Positions 26,427 to 35,453 of a DNA stretch of 64,000 nt are shown one piece after another. Source of the DNA: Clostridium cibarium. Its GTDB lineage: Bacteria; Bacillota; Clostridia; Clostridiales; Clostridiaceae. The position numbers were made by a program, and so were the translations under genes. The stretch is from NCBI RefSeq assembly GCF_014836335.1, contig NZ_JACSRA010000008.1:62001-126000 (forward strand), written 5' to 3'. The stretch's first letter is position 1; each line of letters begins with the position of its first letter. A model generated the notes under the pieces. That model saw only the letters and a list, made by a program, of their open reading frames with translations. It made no database searches and was not told the DNA's origin.

Positions 26427-28031
26427 TTAAAAGACAATCAAACCTCTCTCGTCATACACCGAATCCCCACTATTACCTGAGCCACAACGGATAGCACGAT
26501 CAAGTGCCATGATGGTCGCTACCGCACCATCTATCTTTTCTGTACTTTTTTCCTTATCCGGTTTCACGTTACCTGCCGGATCAGTTTTTATAAAGATGTT
26601 GTCCATCATCCACCGAAGCACTGGATGCCCACCGTGTGCTATTCTTTCTTCTAATGTCAATTTCATCAGTTCTTTGGTTGATGGTGACATATCTTTAAAG
26701 CCTTGACCGAAAGGAACGACAGTAAAGCCTAATCCTTCAAGGTTCTGAACCATTTGAACAGCTCCCCAACGGTCAAACGCAATTTCTCGAATGTTATACT
26801 TTTCGCCCAGTTCTTCAATAAACCGCTCAATGTAGCCGTAATGCACTACATTGCCTTCTGTGGTTAGAATATACCCTTGCTTCTCCCAAAGATCGTATTG
26901 CACATGGTCTCTTCGGACTCGGAGGTCAATGTTGTCCTCTGGCATCCAAAAATACGGAAGAACAATGTATTTATCTGTTTCATCCTCTGGTGGGAACACC
27001 AACACAAAGGCTGTAATGTCTGTTGTAGAAGATAGGTCAAGACCCCCATAACATACCCGCCCTTCAAGACTTTCTGGTATAACTGGAAATGCACAGGCAT
27101 CCCACTTTGCCATTGGCATCCAACGGACAGACTGTTTAACCCACTGATTCAATCTTAACTGCCTGAAGCTGTTCTCTTCAGCAGGGTTTTGCTTTGCACT
27201 TTCACAAGCTGCCCTTACCTTGTCAATTCCCACCGTAATTCCTAAGCTTGGATTTGCTTTCTTCCACACTTTTGGATCTGTCCAATCATCCTCTTCTTTA
27301 GCACCATAGATTACGGGGTAAAAGGTAGGATCGTATTTTCTGCCCTCAATAATATCAACCGCTTTTTGGTGTGTTTCGTAGCAGATACTTTGAGTATCCG
27401 TTCCCGCTGTGGTGATAAGAAAATACAGCGGTTGGGTCCTTGCATCCCCAGATCCCTTCGTCATAACATCAAATAGTTTCCGGTTTGGCTGAGTATGAAG
27501 TTCATCGAAAACAACACCATGTATATTGAAGCCGTGTTTGGAGTAGGCTTCAGCCGACAATACCTGATAGAAGCTGTTGGTCGGCAGGTACACCAATCGC
27601 TTAGTTGAAGCCAGCAACTTTACTCGTTTATTCAGTGCCGGACACATCCGCACCATATCGGCTGCTACTTCAAATACAATTGATGCCTGCTGGCGATCGG
27701 CGGCACAACCATACACCTCCGCCCGTTCTTCACCATCACCGCAAGTGAGGAGAAGTGCAATTGCTGCGGCAAGCTCGCTTTTTCCCATCTTTTTAGGTAT
27801 CTCTACATAAGCAGTATTAAACTGCCGATATCCATCTGGCTTTAAAATTCCAAATAAATCACGGATTATTTGCTCCTGCCAATCGATAAGTTCAAAAGGC
27901 TTACCTGCCCATAAACCTTTCGTATGGGAGAGTGCTTCGATAAAAGCTACAGCGTAATCAGCAGCATCCTTATCGTAATATGACCCATCAGCTATAAAGG
28001 CGGTCGGCTTATATTTCTTCAGTTTCCGCAT
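26427..28031 (-). CDS. Terminase large subunit
   Basis: 534 residues from ATG 28031. The ATPase domain has a Walker A-like PKKMGKSELAAA (around residues 80-91) and Walker B GVVFDELHTQPN (around residues 165-176). The C-terminal nuclease domain has acidic patches (CYGGLDLSSTTDITAF, REIAFDRWGAVQM). This is the Terminase_1/phiC31-HK97-like group. It pairs with the P27-type small subunit encoded 6 kb upstream; methyltransferase genes separate the two. Confidence 0.92.
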   Translation of the reverse strand: MRKLKKYKPTAFIADGSYYDKDAADYAVAFIEALSHTKGLWAGKPFELIDWQEQIIRDLFGILKPDGYRQFNTAYVEIPKKMGKSELAAAIALLLTCGDGEERAEVYGCAADRQQASIVFEVAADMVRMCPALNKRVKLLASTKRLVYLPTNSFYQVLSAEAYSKHGFNIHGVVFDELHTQPNRKLFDVMTKGSGDARTQPLYFLITTAGTDTQSICYETHQKAVDIIEGRKYDPTFYPVIYGAKEEDDWTDPKVWKKANPSLGITVGIDKVRAACESAKQNPAEENSFRQLRLNQWVKQSVRWMPMAKWDACAFPVIPESLEGRVCYGGLDLSSTTDITAFVLVFPPEDETDKYIVLPYFWMPEDNIDLRVRRDHVQYDLWEKQGYILTTEGNVVHYGYIERFIEELGEKYNIREIAFDRWGAVQMVQNLEGLGFTVVPFGQGFKDMSPSTKELMKLTLEERIAHGGHPVLRWMMDNIFIKTDPAGNVKPDKEKSTEKIDGAVATIMALDRAIRCGSGNSGDSVYDERGLIVF

Positions 28032-28060
28032 AAACACCGCCCCTTTTATGAAAAAGGACA

Positions 28061-28095
28061 AAAGAAAAGAGCCTCAATCCTATAGATGAAGCCCT
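28061..28095 (-). terminator. Weak hairpin terminator before the large terminase
   Basis: AGGGCTTCA pairs with TGAGGCTCT (with G-U pairs) and is followed on the minus strand by TTTTCTTTT. It lies 25 bp past the DUF5049 gene and may reduce readthrough into the structural operon. Confidence 0.45.
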
Positions 28096-28120
28096 TCTCC
28101 TTATCCTAGTTAAATTTTAT

Positions 28121-28309
28121 TTACTTCTTTTCATCCACTTCCCCCGTCAGTATGAAATGAGCATATTCCGTTTTATGGTCTATTAAATAGACTACCAATT
28201 CATAAAACCCTCGTTCATTTGCTTCATACTGGACTCGGTTTGCATCAAACATATTTGTGACTCCACTTTCTCGGATGGAAAGGATTTGTTCTTTGATTAT
28301 CTCATTCAT
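28121..28309 (-). CDS. DUF5049 family small protein
   Basis: 62 residues (MNEIIKEQILSIRESG-TNMFD...RGFYELVVYLIDH), matching the DUF5049 family of small phage proteins near terminase genes. ATG follows AGGAGGTAATAA. Function unknown. Confidence 0.7.
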   Translation of the reverse strand: MNEIIKEQILSIRESGVTNMFDANRVQYEANERGFYELVVYLIDHKTEYAHFILTGEVDEKK

Positions 28310-28332
28310 TTATTACCTCCTCCGATTCATGT

Positions 28333-28560
28333 TTACTCTTCGATTCTCTTGCATAAATCCTCACCAAAGGCTACTCCAAGGGAACCACCCGAATCCCAAC
28401 TGACATGAATCGTTCCTATGTCATCAACACTAGTAACCGTACCTTTAGATCCAGGCTGAAGTTTAGTATAAGGGTCGTTCATTTTAAGTAGCATCACACG
28501 TGTTCCTGGAGTGTAATAGCTTCTAAGTTGCTTTAGCATTTCTGGGTGAATGATATTCAT
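28333..28560 (-). CDS. DUF4314 family small protein
   Basis: 75 residues. GTRVMLLKMNDPYTKLQPGS-GTV and HVSWDSGGSLGVAFGED are hallmarks of DUF4314, a small beta-barrel protein common in Firmicute phages and mobile elements. Its ATG overlaps the stop of the upstream gene (ATGA). Function unknown. Confidence 0.8.
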   Translation of the reverse strand: MNIIHPEMLKQLRSYYTPGTRVMLLKMNDPYTKLQPGSKGTVTSVDDIGTIHVSWDSGGSLGVAFGEDLCKRIEE

Positions 28561-29255
28561 TGTTCACTCACCTCCTGCTTGGCCGTTCCGCTTTTGAAAG
28601 CGGAGCTACCTGAAAGCTTGGAAAGGAGAATCTTTCGTTCCATCTTATATTCTGGTCCGATAAAACCAAGCCTTAGCAGGAAGCAACGGAAAGCATATTT
28701 TTCATTCTCTACTGATTTCTCGGTGGAGTTGACACGGGTCTGTTTTTTCGCCATTTCGCAAAGTGCCGTGACAAAATGGGTGTATGCCTTAACCTCCTCT
28801 GAGGAGCACTCACCTTGAAACCAAGGGAATGCTACAAATTCCTCATATACAATGATGGGAATGGAATCCGTATCAATTGCTTTCTTTATTAGAGTTGCTT
28901 TGCTCTCTACCAATCCTTTTAGGTTCTCGATTGCCGTGTCGGTAAAATCTGCCCGTGGCATTTGAATTATCAGATTGATAGATTCTTCCGTTTCATTTGC
29001 TTCTGCTTTCGGAGGTGGTGCGTCAAATTCTTCTGAAATTGCTTTGAAGTCGTGAAGTCCCAATAGATCATCGACCAGTTCCTTTTTATCTGGTCCGCTT
29101 AGAACTCCGTTTTTGTTAACATTGTAGTCTGCCACCTCATATGCAAATGTAGGTGCTCCGAGATATTTTACAGGGGCGTTTAGTTGTTGGCTGATTGCGT
29201 TAACCAGTGCTTTTCTTTTTGGTCCCGTAACATTATAGTTAATCTTCATTTTCAT
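28557..29255 (-). CDS. Phage 'virulence-related' family protein
   Basis: 232 residues (KINYNVTGPKRKALVNAIS, YLGAPTFAYEVADYNVNKNGVL), matching a family often annotated only as virulence-related in phage genomes. The C-terminal half (EVKAYTHFVTALCEMAKKQTRVNSTEKSV ENEKYAF) is its most conserved part. Function not established. ATG at 29255 or two codons later. It sits between the cytosine methyltransferase and DUF4314 genes. Confidence 0.6.
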   Translation of the reverse strand: MKMKINYNVTGPKRKALVNAISQQLNAPVKYLGAPTFAYEVADYNVNKNGVLSGPDKKELVDDLLGLHDFKAISEEFDAPPPKAEANETEESINLIIQMPRADFTDTAIENLKGLVESKATLIKKAIDTDSIPIIVYEEFVAFPWFQGECSSEEVKAYTHFVTALCEMAKKQTRVNSTEKSVENEKYAFRCFLLRLGFIGPEYKMERKILLSKLSGSSAFKSGTAKQEVSEQ

Positions 29256-29362
29256 ACCGCCTTTCTATTTTCGGTACGTACATATATCACTCTAAAAGCT
29301 GTTAATATCAAGTCATTTAGAGCATCTTTCTGTAGAAAATACGGTTTGAAAATACGGTTCCA

Positions 29363-31522
29363 TTAATCGGCGGTATTTTGTGTAGATAACACAATGCCAG
29401 TCAGCACAAAACAAACGCATGGAAGTGCTACGCCATTACCCCACATTTTATATTCAGCTGCATCGGAATGAGGATTGTTAAGCCATTTTATAATCTTATT
29501 TCTTGTTTTTGGCCTTTTGCTTTTACCTATAATTTTGCGGTGAGTTTCCCAAACCTGCGTCCAGAATGAAATTTCATCTTCTTTAGGATTTTCCGTACCA
29601 AGATCATCGCACCAATCATCGGGAAAACCTTGCAATCTTGCACATTCCGTTGGCGTAAGCCTTCGAACAATATAGTCCGGCTCAACCAATCCATTTTGAT
29701 AGCCTGGATTGGTACCATTGATAATCGTATTTGATGTACCATCCTGTCTGTAGCATTGACTTTCAGCTTTCATCTGAGGATAAAACGAATCTGGGTGCGC
29801 CACTGCTCCAGGACCTTTAGCTGTGAGCGTAGGTTGCTGTTCTTCATCTATAGTCGGTTTATATAGAGCGTTCTTTCCTTGATTAAAAGCCGCCCGATCA
29901 ATACCGTAAGAAGGCTGAGTCACAACAGGAGCATCCTTATAATCTCTCGACAATAACGTTGGTGCTTTATCTTCTTCAACCTGTGCATAGGCTCCGGTAG
30001 TCATGGCATAGGCAACAGCATGACGATCGGCGGTATTAAGCGTAAAAGAAACATCTTCATCTATACCGCTTCCTTGGGGACCGTTTTTATCCTCTCTACC
30101 AATCATCGAGCCTTGCAGAGCAACTACTGCAATACCACCTTGATTACACCCCGGATTTCCTCCATTGGCATCAATAGTTCGAGAAGTATCCGCTTCATAT
30201 ATACCGCTATGTGGATTGCTTGACTGCATGGAATTGCTTTTATCAGAACATATGCCATATGCGGTAGGCACAAAAACGGTTTGATCATTATTGCATCCAA
30301 GAGTTGCAGACTTATCATCTTGTATCAATGCACCCTTACCACCGCCTTCACAGCCAGAGCGGATTTTTAACGTTTTAGGAGTGTTCATAATAAGGGGTAC
30401 ATTCCCGCCACCAGTTCCCATCCGAGAGGTTAGCGTCTGTACTTTATTATCCTCCGAGAGTTTCACACGGCTATCGGTTGGATGGTTTTCTATTACAACA
30501 GCTGTTTGATTATCTCCCATGTTTGCACGAAGTGATCCACTTAAGTTTTCGTCAGTATGTCCCCCAATGCGAGAAGCCGCACCAGGTTCAAAGGACATGA
30601 CTGTACCCGGGACAACGCCTGCTCTAAGTGTAGGGGAGCGTTCTTCCTCATATCCTACACTTCTGCTCTTGGCACTGTGTTCAGTACAAAATCCGCTTGA
30701 CTGCATTACGCAAGGCTGGTGTCCATGTTCCTCTGCTCGAAGTGTTGCAGTAATATCCTTCGAAACAGACATCACTCTTCCGCCTTGGTCATTTAGGCAA
30801 GTTATGCTATCGCCTGTTTTTCCAGTGCATTTTTTAGCATTGTCGGCAGTTCTTTGCCACGGGCTGCCGCCCGACGTAAAATTCCTTGGCATGCCTTCGG
30901 ACTCAAATAGTATTTCTCCGGCACATCTGTCTGCAAAATCTGCGACAAGGTAGATTCTACGACGACGTTGGGGGACTCCGAAATATTGCGCATCGATAGT
31001 TCGGTAAGCCACACTCCATCCGTCTCCCATATAGATGTCTGCGTAAGGCCATCGTCTTTTTTCAGGAAAAGGCACCGAGGTGTTCGGTTCTTTGACACCG
31101 ATAACCGTTTCGAGGACTGCCCTGAAGTCCTCTCCTTTATTTGACGAGAATGCGCCGGGGACATTTTCCCAGACTGCGTACCTTGGATATTGTCCATTGG
31201 TCTTACACCTCATTTCTTTAATAATTCGGATTGCTTCATAAAAAAGGACGGATTGCTCTCCGTCCAGACCGGCTCTTTTACCCGCCACACTCATATCCGT
31301 GCATGGAGAACCAAAGGTTATGATATCTACAGGCGGAAGCTCCGCACCATTTAATTTGTTTATATCTCCATAATGCTTCATCTGAGGGATACGTTTAGTC
31401 GTAACCCTTATAGGAAACGGCTCAATTTCAGATGCCCATAAAGGTTCGATGCCACAAAGCAAACCACCCAGAGGAAAGCCACCACTACCATCAAAGAGGG
31501 AACCAAGTGTTAATTTACTCAT
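29363..31522 (-). CDS. Phage C5-cytosine DNA methyltransferase with repeat-array TRD
   Basis: 719 residues, nearly twice the usual size. Catalytic motifs are in order: I FDGSGGFPLGG (about 12-22), IV GSPCTDMS with nucleophile Cys76, VI ENVPGAF (121), VIII QRRRRIYLV (187), IX RRLTPTECARLQGFPDDW (622) and X MWGNGVALP (695). Between VIII and IX lie some 370 residues holding about twelve degenerate units of the form S-TLxAxx...VV, in place of one compact target-recognition domain. It likely protects phage DNA from host restriction. Start ATG 31522 or 31528. It overlaps the amino-methyltransferase gene. Confidence 0.88.
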   Translation of the reverse strand: MSKLTLGSLFDGSGGFPLGGLLCGIEPLWASEIEPFPIRVTTKRIPQMKHYGDINKLNGAELPPVDIITFGSPCTDMSVAGKRAGLDGEQSVLFYEAIRIIKEMRCKTNGQYPRYAVWENVPGAFSSNKGEDFRAVLETVIGVKEPNTSVPFPEKRRWPYADIYMGDGWSVAYRTIDAQYFGVPQRRRRIYLVADFADRCAGEILFESEGMPRNFTSGGSPWQRTADNAKKCTGKTGDSITCLNDQGGRVMSVSKDITATLRAEEHGHQPCVMQSSGFCTEHSAKSRSVGYEEERSPTLRAGVVPGTVMSFEPGAASRIGGHTDENLSGSLRANMGDNQTAVVIENHPTDSRVKLSEDNKVQTLTSRMGTGGGNVPLIMNTPKTLKIRSGCEGGGKGALIQDDKSATLGCNNDQTVFVPTAYGICSDKSNSMQSSNPHSGIYEADTSRTIDANGGNPGCNQGGIAVVALQGSMIGREDKNGPQGSGIDEDVSFTLNTADRHAVAYAMTTGAYAQVEEDKAPTLLSRDYKDAPVVTQPSYGIDRAAFNQGKNALYKPTIDEEQQPTLTAKGPGAVAHPDSFYPQMKAESQCYRQDGTSNTIINGTNPGYQNGLVEPDYIVRRLTPTECARLQGFPDDWCDDLGTENPKEDEISFWTQVWETHRKIIGKSKRPKTRNKIIKWLNNPHSDAAEYKMWGNGVALPCVCFVLTGIVLSTQNTAD

Positions 31523-32756
31523 CCTCATTCACCTCTGGCAGGTCACAATATCTGAATTTCGAACCATCTCTTAATAGAAATACACCATCAGAATTTCCCA
31601 CTTGCTCAATATACCTTTTTACAATGACATCGCAGTACTTTTCATCAAGTTCAATGGTGTAACAAATTCTATCGGTCTGCTCACAGGCAATCAGTGTGCT
31701 TCCTGAACCACCGAAGGGATCAAGCACAATGCAGTTACTAAGGCTTGAGTTCATAATGGGATATGCCACAAGTGCCACTGGTTTCATGGTTGGATGGTCG
31801 CCGTTCTTCTTTGGTTTCTCAAACTCCCAGATAGTGGTCTGCTTACGGTCTGAATACCAAAGATGCTTGCCTTTCTTTTTCCAACCGAAAAGAACCGGTT
31901 CATGTTGCCACTGGTATGGGGAGCGTCCAAGAACAAGGGACTGCTTTTTCCATATACAAGTACCGGATAGATAAAATCCCGCATCGGAGAATGCTCTTCT
32001 GAAATTGAGTCCTTCCGTATCAGCATGGAATACATAAATAGAAGCGTCCTTTGCCATCGCTGCTTCGGTGTTTTGAAATGCCGCAAGCAGAAAATCATAG
32101 AACGCTTCATTAGCCATATTGTCATTTTTGATTTTTCCAGCAGTGCCTTCATAGTTGACGTTATATGGAGGGTCCGTAACTACCAGATTGGCAGCTTTCC
32201 CATCCATCAAGACATCAAAGGTGTCTTTCTTTGTACTGTCTCCACAGACTAATCGATGCTGTCCAAGTAGCCAAACATCCCCTAAATGCGAAACAGCGGG
32301 CTTTTTCAGCTCACTGTCTACATCAAAATCATCTTCTTTTATATTATCCTTAAGGGAATCCTTGAAAAGATCGTCCAACTCTCCCGGGTCAAAACCTGTC
32401 AAAGACACATCAAAGTCTGAAGCATTTAGGTCCGTGATGAGAAGTGCTAATTTGTCTTTATCCCAATCACCACTAATTTTATTTAGTGCAATGTTCAGCG
32501 CCTTCTCCTTTTGCTCATCCATTTCAACTACTACGCATTCTATCTCATCTATACCCATACTAAGCAGGACTTTTAAACGCTGATGACCTCCGATAACTCT
32601 GCCTGTAGTCTTATTCCATATAACGGGTTCTACATAACCAAACTCCTCAAGGGAGCGTTTAAGTTTCTCATATTCCGAATCACCCGGTTTTAAATCTTTC
32701 CTTGGGTTATATTCAGCGGGGATGAGTTGTTTCGTTTTAATCTTCTCTATCAACAT
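31515..32756 (-). CDS. ParB-N domain fused to N4/N6 amino-DNA methyltransferase
   Basis: 413 residues from ATG 32756. Residues 1-120 are a ParB/Srx-like nuclease-fold domain (LIPAEYNPRKDL, VIGGHQRLKVL). Then comes a beta-class DNA methyltransferase with motif IV DPPYNVNY (around residue 195) before the SAM motif I VLDPFGGSGSTLIAC (around residue 355). It methylates adenine N6 or cytosine N4 in phage DNA. It overlaps metK by 20 bp and the cytosine methyltransferase by 8 bp, forming a SAM-synthesis-plus-methylation operon. Confidence 0.9.
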   Translation of the reverse strand: MLIEKIKTKQLIPAEYNPRKDLKPGDSEYEKLKRSLEEFGYVEPVIWNKTTGRVIGGHQRLKVLLSMGIDEIECVVVEMDEQKEKALNIALNKISGDWDKDKLALLITDLNASDFDVSLTGFDPGELDDLFKDSLKDNIKEDDFDVDSELKKPAVSHLGDVWLLGQHRLVCGDSTKKDTFDVLMDGKAANLVVTDPPYNVNYEGTAGKIKNDNMANEAFYDFLLAAFQNTEAAMAKDASIYVFHADTEGLNFRRAFSDAGFYLSGTCIWKKQSLVLGRSPYQWQHEPVLFGWKKKGKHLWYSDRKQTTIWEFEKPKKNGDHPTMKPVALVAYPIMNSSLSNCIVLDPFGGSGSTLIACEQTDRICYTIELDEKYCDVIVKRYIEQVGNSDGVFLLRDGSKFRYCDLPEVNEDE

Positions 32757-33912
32757 ACTTTTCCACCGCCTTTCTAAATTCACTGTATTTATTTACATCC
32801 TCCCACGGGAACAGACAACTGTTAAAGTGACCATAAGCCGCGGTGTCAGAGTAAATCACATTTCTAAGACGCAGTTTTTCAATGATGGCCGCAGGTCTTA
32901 AGTTGAAAGTTTCCTGGGCAGCAAGAGTTAATATTTCATCAGAAATAGTGCCAGTACCCAGGGAATTTATAGTAAAGGCTACTGGGTTTGCCTTACCAAT
33001 GGCATAGGAAATACTCACTTCACACTTCTTTGCATAACCACACCAAACAATATGCTTGGCAATATACCGAGCCATGTAAGCACCGCTTCGGTCAACTTTG
33101 GTTGGGTCTTTACCACAAAAAGCACCACCTCCATGAGATGCAAGCCCTCCATAGGTGTCGACCATGATTTTTCTTCCGGTCAAACCCGTATCGGCAGCGG
33201 GACCACCAAGTACGAACTGACCTGATGGATTGATGAGAATTTCTGTTTCATCATCAAAAGGGAAGTCTTCAAAGCACTGCCATAAGACATTGTTAAGGAT
33301 ATCTGCCTTAAGTTCTTCCTGTGTTTTATTTTTATCGTGCTGTACCGATATCACAATCGTCTTTATTCTCACTGGAGTGTCAGCTTCATATTCTACCGTT
33401 ACTTGTGCTTTACCATCGGGAAGAATCCCTTTTATCAGCTTTCCTTTACGACAATCATCCAGTCTCTTTACGATTCTGTGAGAAAGTACAAGGGGTAGGG
33501 GAAGCATTTCCCTTGTTTCCTTTGTAGCATAGCCATACATTGTTCCCTGGTCTCCGGCACCTATGGAACCGTACTGTTCATTTATTCCATTTCGTGCTTC
33601 TAGCGCGGTATTCACACCAGCCGCAATATCTACACTTTGATTATGTACATATACATAAATCAAAAATTTTAAAGGGTTGTATCCCACATCTTTCAGTACA
33701 GTATTTACAATGTCTCTAATGTTCACTTTCTCGCTGCAGGAGATCTCGCCCGCCACGATAATTTTTCCTTTAGTCGCCATAACCTCGCAAGCCACCCTTG
33801 ATGCCCTATCTTTACGTAAGCAAGCTTCCAAAATGCTATCTGCTATGATGTCGCATAGTTTATCAGGATGTCCAGCACATACACTTTCAGCTGTTAAATA
33901 TCTTTTACTCAT
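32737..33912 (-). CDS. metK: S-adenosylmethionine synthetase, phage-borne
   Basis: 391 residues, normal length for methionine adenosyltransferase, which makes SAM from ATP and methionine. SVCAGHPDKLCD holds the catalytic His, GAGDQG is the methionine/ATP hexapeptide, and GGGAFCGKDPTKVDRS corresponds to the P-loop-like nonapeptide GGGAFSGKD with Ser changed to Cys. Start ATG 33912 follows GAGGAGATATGTA. It lies in a phage operon between the small terminase and two methyltransferases, so it probably feeds them. Alternatives to MetK are unlikely. Confidence 0.92.
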   Translation of the reverse strand: MSKRYLTAESVCAGHPDKLCDIIADSILEACLRKDRASRVACEVMATKGKIIVAGEISCSEKVNIRDIVNTVLKDVGYNPLKFLIYVYVHNQSVDIAAGVNTALEARNGINEQYGSIGAGDQGTMYGYATKETREMLPLPLVLSHRIVKRLDDCRKGKLIKGILPDGKAQVTVEYEADTPVRIKTIVISVQHDKNKTQEELKADILNNVLWQCFEDFPFDDETEILINPSGQFVLGGPAADTGLTGRKIMVDTYGGLASHGGGAFCGKDPTKVDRSGAYMARYIAKHIVWCGYAKKCEVSISYAIGKANPVAFTINSLGTGTISDEILTLAAQETFNLRPAAIIEKLRLRNVIYSDTAAYGHFNSCLFPWEDVNKYSEFRKAVEKYVDRED

Positions 33913-33929
33913 TACATATCTCCTCATCT

Positions 33930-34481
33930 TTATTTTCCTCTGCGGGCAGATAGCAGTCGCTCCATCACATCGTCCTGTGGGTTTAAACCAGAATACTCTG
34001 TAGCACAATTCTCTTTAACGATTTGATAAATCTCCATCCACAATCTGTTTGTCTGACTCATAAAGTTCTGACTCATAGCTACATATGGACTTTGAATAGC
34101 ATTGCCGGTAGTTGGATGCTTGGCAAGAAAGCCAAACTCAGTTACCGCCTCCTCACACTGTATCCATCTGGCCGCACTCATGGCATATCGTTCTAGAAGC
34201 TGCGGGAGCACCAAATGGGCACAGCCTCGCTCCTCAAGCCATTTCCAAGTAATTTCATAAATCTCGCTGGCTACTAGGGTTTTCCCGTCCTTTTGCACCG
34301 CTGAGAGCATGGCCCTTGGCTTTGGCATTTCCTGCCCCTTTAAATCAGCGGTATTTTGGAAGTCAATGATTTCTAGCTTTCTCTTACCTGGATTTCCCTG
34401 TGCAATTTTATCAGCAAGCGGTTTCTTTTTTTGACCAGAGCCTATACGGGCACCGCCACGATTTGTTCCATCTTTGGCCAT
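33930..34481 (-). CDS. P27-family terminase small subunit
   Basis: 183 residues. The N-terminal GGARIGSGQKKKPLADKI...NPGKRKL is basic and DNA-binding. The centre (YEITWKWLEERGCAHLVLPQLLERYAMSAARWIQCEEAV) is the P27-like helical domain. It recognises the packaging site and activates the large subunit. It is encoded just after the HNH gene, a pairing typical of cos-type phages. Confidence 0.88.
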   Translation of the reverse strand: MAKDGTNRGGARIGSGQKKKPLADKIAQGNPGKRKLEIIDFQNTADLKGQEMPKPRAMLSAVQKDGKTLVASEIYEITWKWLEERGCAHLVLPQLLERYAMSAARWIQCEEAVTEFGFLAKHPTTGNAIQSPYVAMSQNFMSQTNRLWMEIYQIVKENCATEYSGLNPQDDVMERLLSARRGK

Positions 34482-34592
34482 TCACTCACCTCTTTTCGTC
34501 GATGGGTCTATTACCCTGTTTGAAACCGCGAATTTTCACGCGTTGCCCCACGCCCGTTACACAAATGAAAAGCTGTGGAGATTTGACTCCCC
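34482..34592. other. Possible packaging (cos) region between HNH and small terminase
   Basis: A 111-bp gap between HNH and small-terminase genes in an otherwise tightly packed operon, with G+C-rich patches (ACGCGTTGCCCCACGCCC). In HNH-terminase phages the cohesive-end site often lies at this junction. No cut site can be read directly. Confidence 0.25.
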
Positions 34593-34952
34593 CTACCGGG
34601 TTCCCCAACGGTCTCCATCTCTTGCTGTGATAGCAGAGTGGCAAGGAGTACAAAGAGCCATCAGATTACTTCTATCGTGAGTCCCTCCTCTTGCAAGAGG
34701 AAGAATGTGATGGACTTCATTTGCTGGGGTCAGCTTTCCTTGTCGTTTACATTCCTCACAAAGAGGATGAGCTGCAATGTAGCGGTCACGTATCCTTTTC
34801 CAAGCACGACCATAACGCTTACGGGTTGCTGGGTCACGGTCGTACTTTTCATACCGTGCGGCTTCCTTTTTAGCATGTTCTTCACAAAAACGTCTGTCAG
34901 TCAGCTCTGGACAACCAGGATAAGAGCATGGACGCTTAGGTTTTTTTGGCAT
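34593..34952 (-). CDS. HNH endonuclease
   Basis: 119 residues from ATG 34952 (AAAGGAGGTGCAGT before it). An N-terminal Cys4-like cluster (CSYPGCPELTDRRFCEEH) precedes the HNH core: HPLCEECKRQGKLTPANEVHHILPLARGG, then HDRSNLMALCTPCHS. It is needed for packaging-linked cleavage in HK97-like phages and sits next to the small terminase. Confidence 0.9.
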   Translation of the reverse strand: MPKKPKRPCSYPGCPELTDRRFCEEHAKKEAARYEKYDRDPATRKRYGRAWKRIRDRYIAAHPLCEECKRQGKLTPANEVHHILPLARGGTHDRSNLMALCTPCHSAITARDGDRWGTR

Positions 34953-34974
34953 ACTGCACCTCCTTTTGCCCATA

Positions 34975-35012
34975 GAAAAAGCCCTCGCAGGAGTGGTTCT
35001 CCCGTGAAGGCT
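34975..35012 (-). terminator. Intrinsic terminator upstream of the HNH operon
   Basis: AGCCTTCACGGGAG pairs imperfectly with CTCCTGCGAGGGCT, followed by TTTTTC on the minus strand. It would stop transcripts from the early region before the packaging operon, or act as a site of late antitermination. Confidence 0.6.
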
Positions 35013-35173
35013 TCTGTTTATTAATATTCCATACTACCATTATATAACTTTCACTACAGACAAACAGTGTCATCGTATGCCAAACTGTGCCAAAGTGTGC
35101 CAACCTTTTGCGAGCATTCAGATTACTGCGTACAAAAACCACCAATAGATATTTTCAAAAATATCCAAAGTTA

Positions 35174-35207
35174 TTGACATGTTTATTGTAATTGTTATAA
35201 TAACAAT
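35174..35207 (+). promoter_or_regulatory. Promoter and palindromic operator for HTH-deformylase pair
   Basis: TTGACA (35174-35179), 16-bp spacer, TATAAT (35196-35201). The -10 box lies inside the palindrome ATTGTTAT-A-ATAACAAT (35191-35207), a natural operator for the HTH protein encoded just downstream. Confidence 0.75.
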
Positions 35208-35236
35208 GTCCAATATCTTTGACATAGGTGATACTG

Positions 35237-35428
35237 TTGAAAAATAAAATTAAAGCAATACGGAACAAATTGGGGATAACACAAGAGCAACTTGCTAAGA
35301 AGTGTGGAGTTGTTAGACAAACAATAAATTGTATAGAGAATGATAAATATGATCCCACACTGGAACTGGCTTTCAAATTATCAAAAACGTTAAAAGTAAA
35401 GGTAGATGAATTGTTTATTTATGAATAA
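35237..35428 (+). CDS. Small XRE-family HTH regulator
   Basis: 63 residues, one Cro/C1-type helix-turn-helix (LGITQEQLAKKCGVVRQTINCIENDKYDPTLELAFKLSK). The likely start is TTG 35237, six bases after AGGTGAT; a GTG at 35228 is possible. It resembles the compact YgzD/YozG-like regulators, about 65 residues long. It is on the plus strand, against all surrounding phage genes, with its own promoter and a palindrome over the -10 box, so autorepression is likely. The deformylase frame starts at or just after its stop. Confidence 0.85.
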   Translation: MKNKIKAIRNKLGITQEQLAKKCGVVRQTINCIENDKYDPTLELAFKLSKTLKVKVDELFIYE

Positions 35429-35453
35429 ATTTCATTCAAATTATATAATAACA

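Noticed and set aside
32737..33912. metK as a displaced host housekeeping gene
   Set aside because: It overlaps a phage methyltransferase gene and lies 17 bp from the small terminase gene in the same operon with phage-like base use, so it belongs to the phage.
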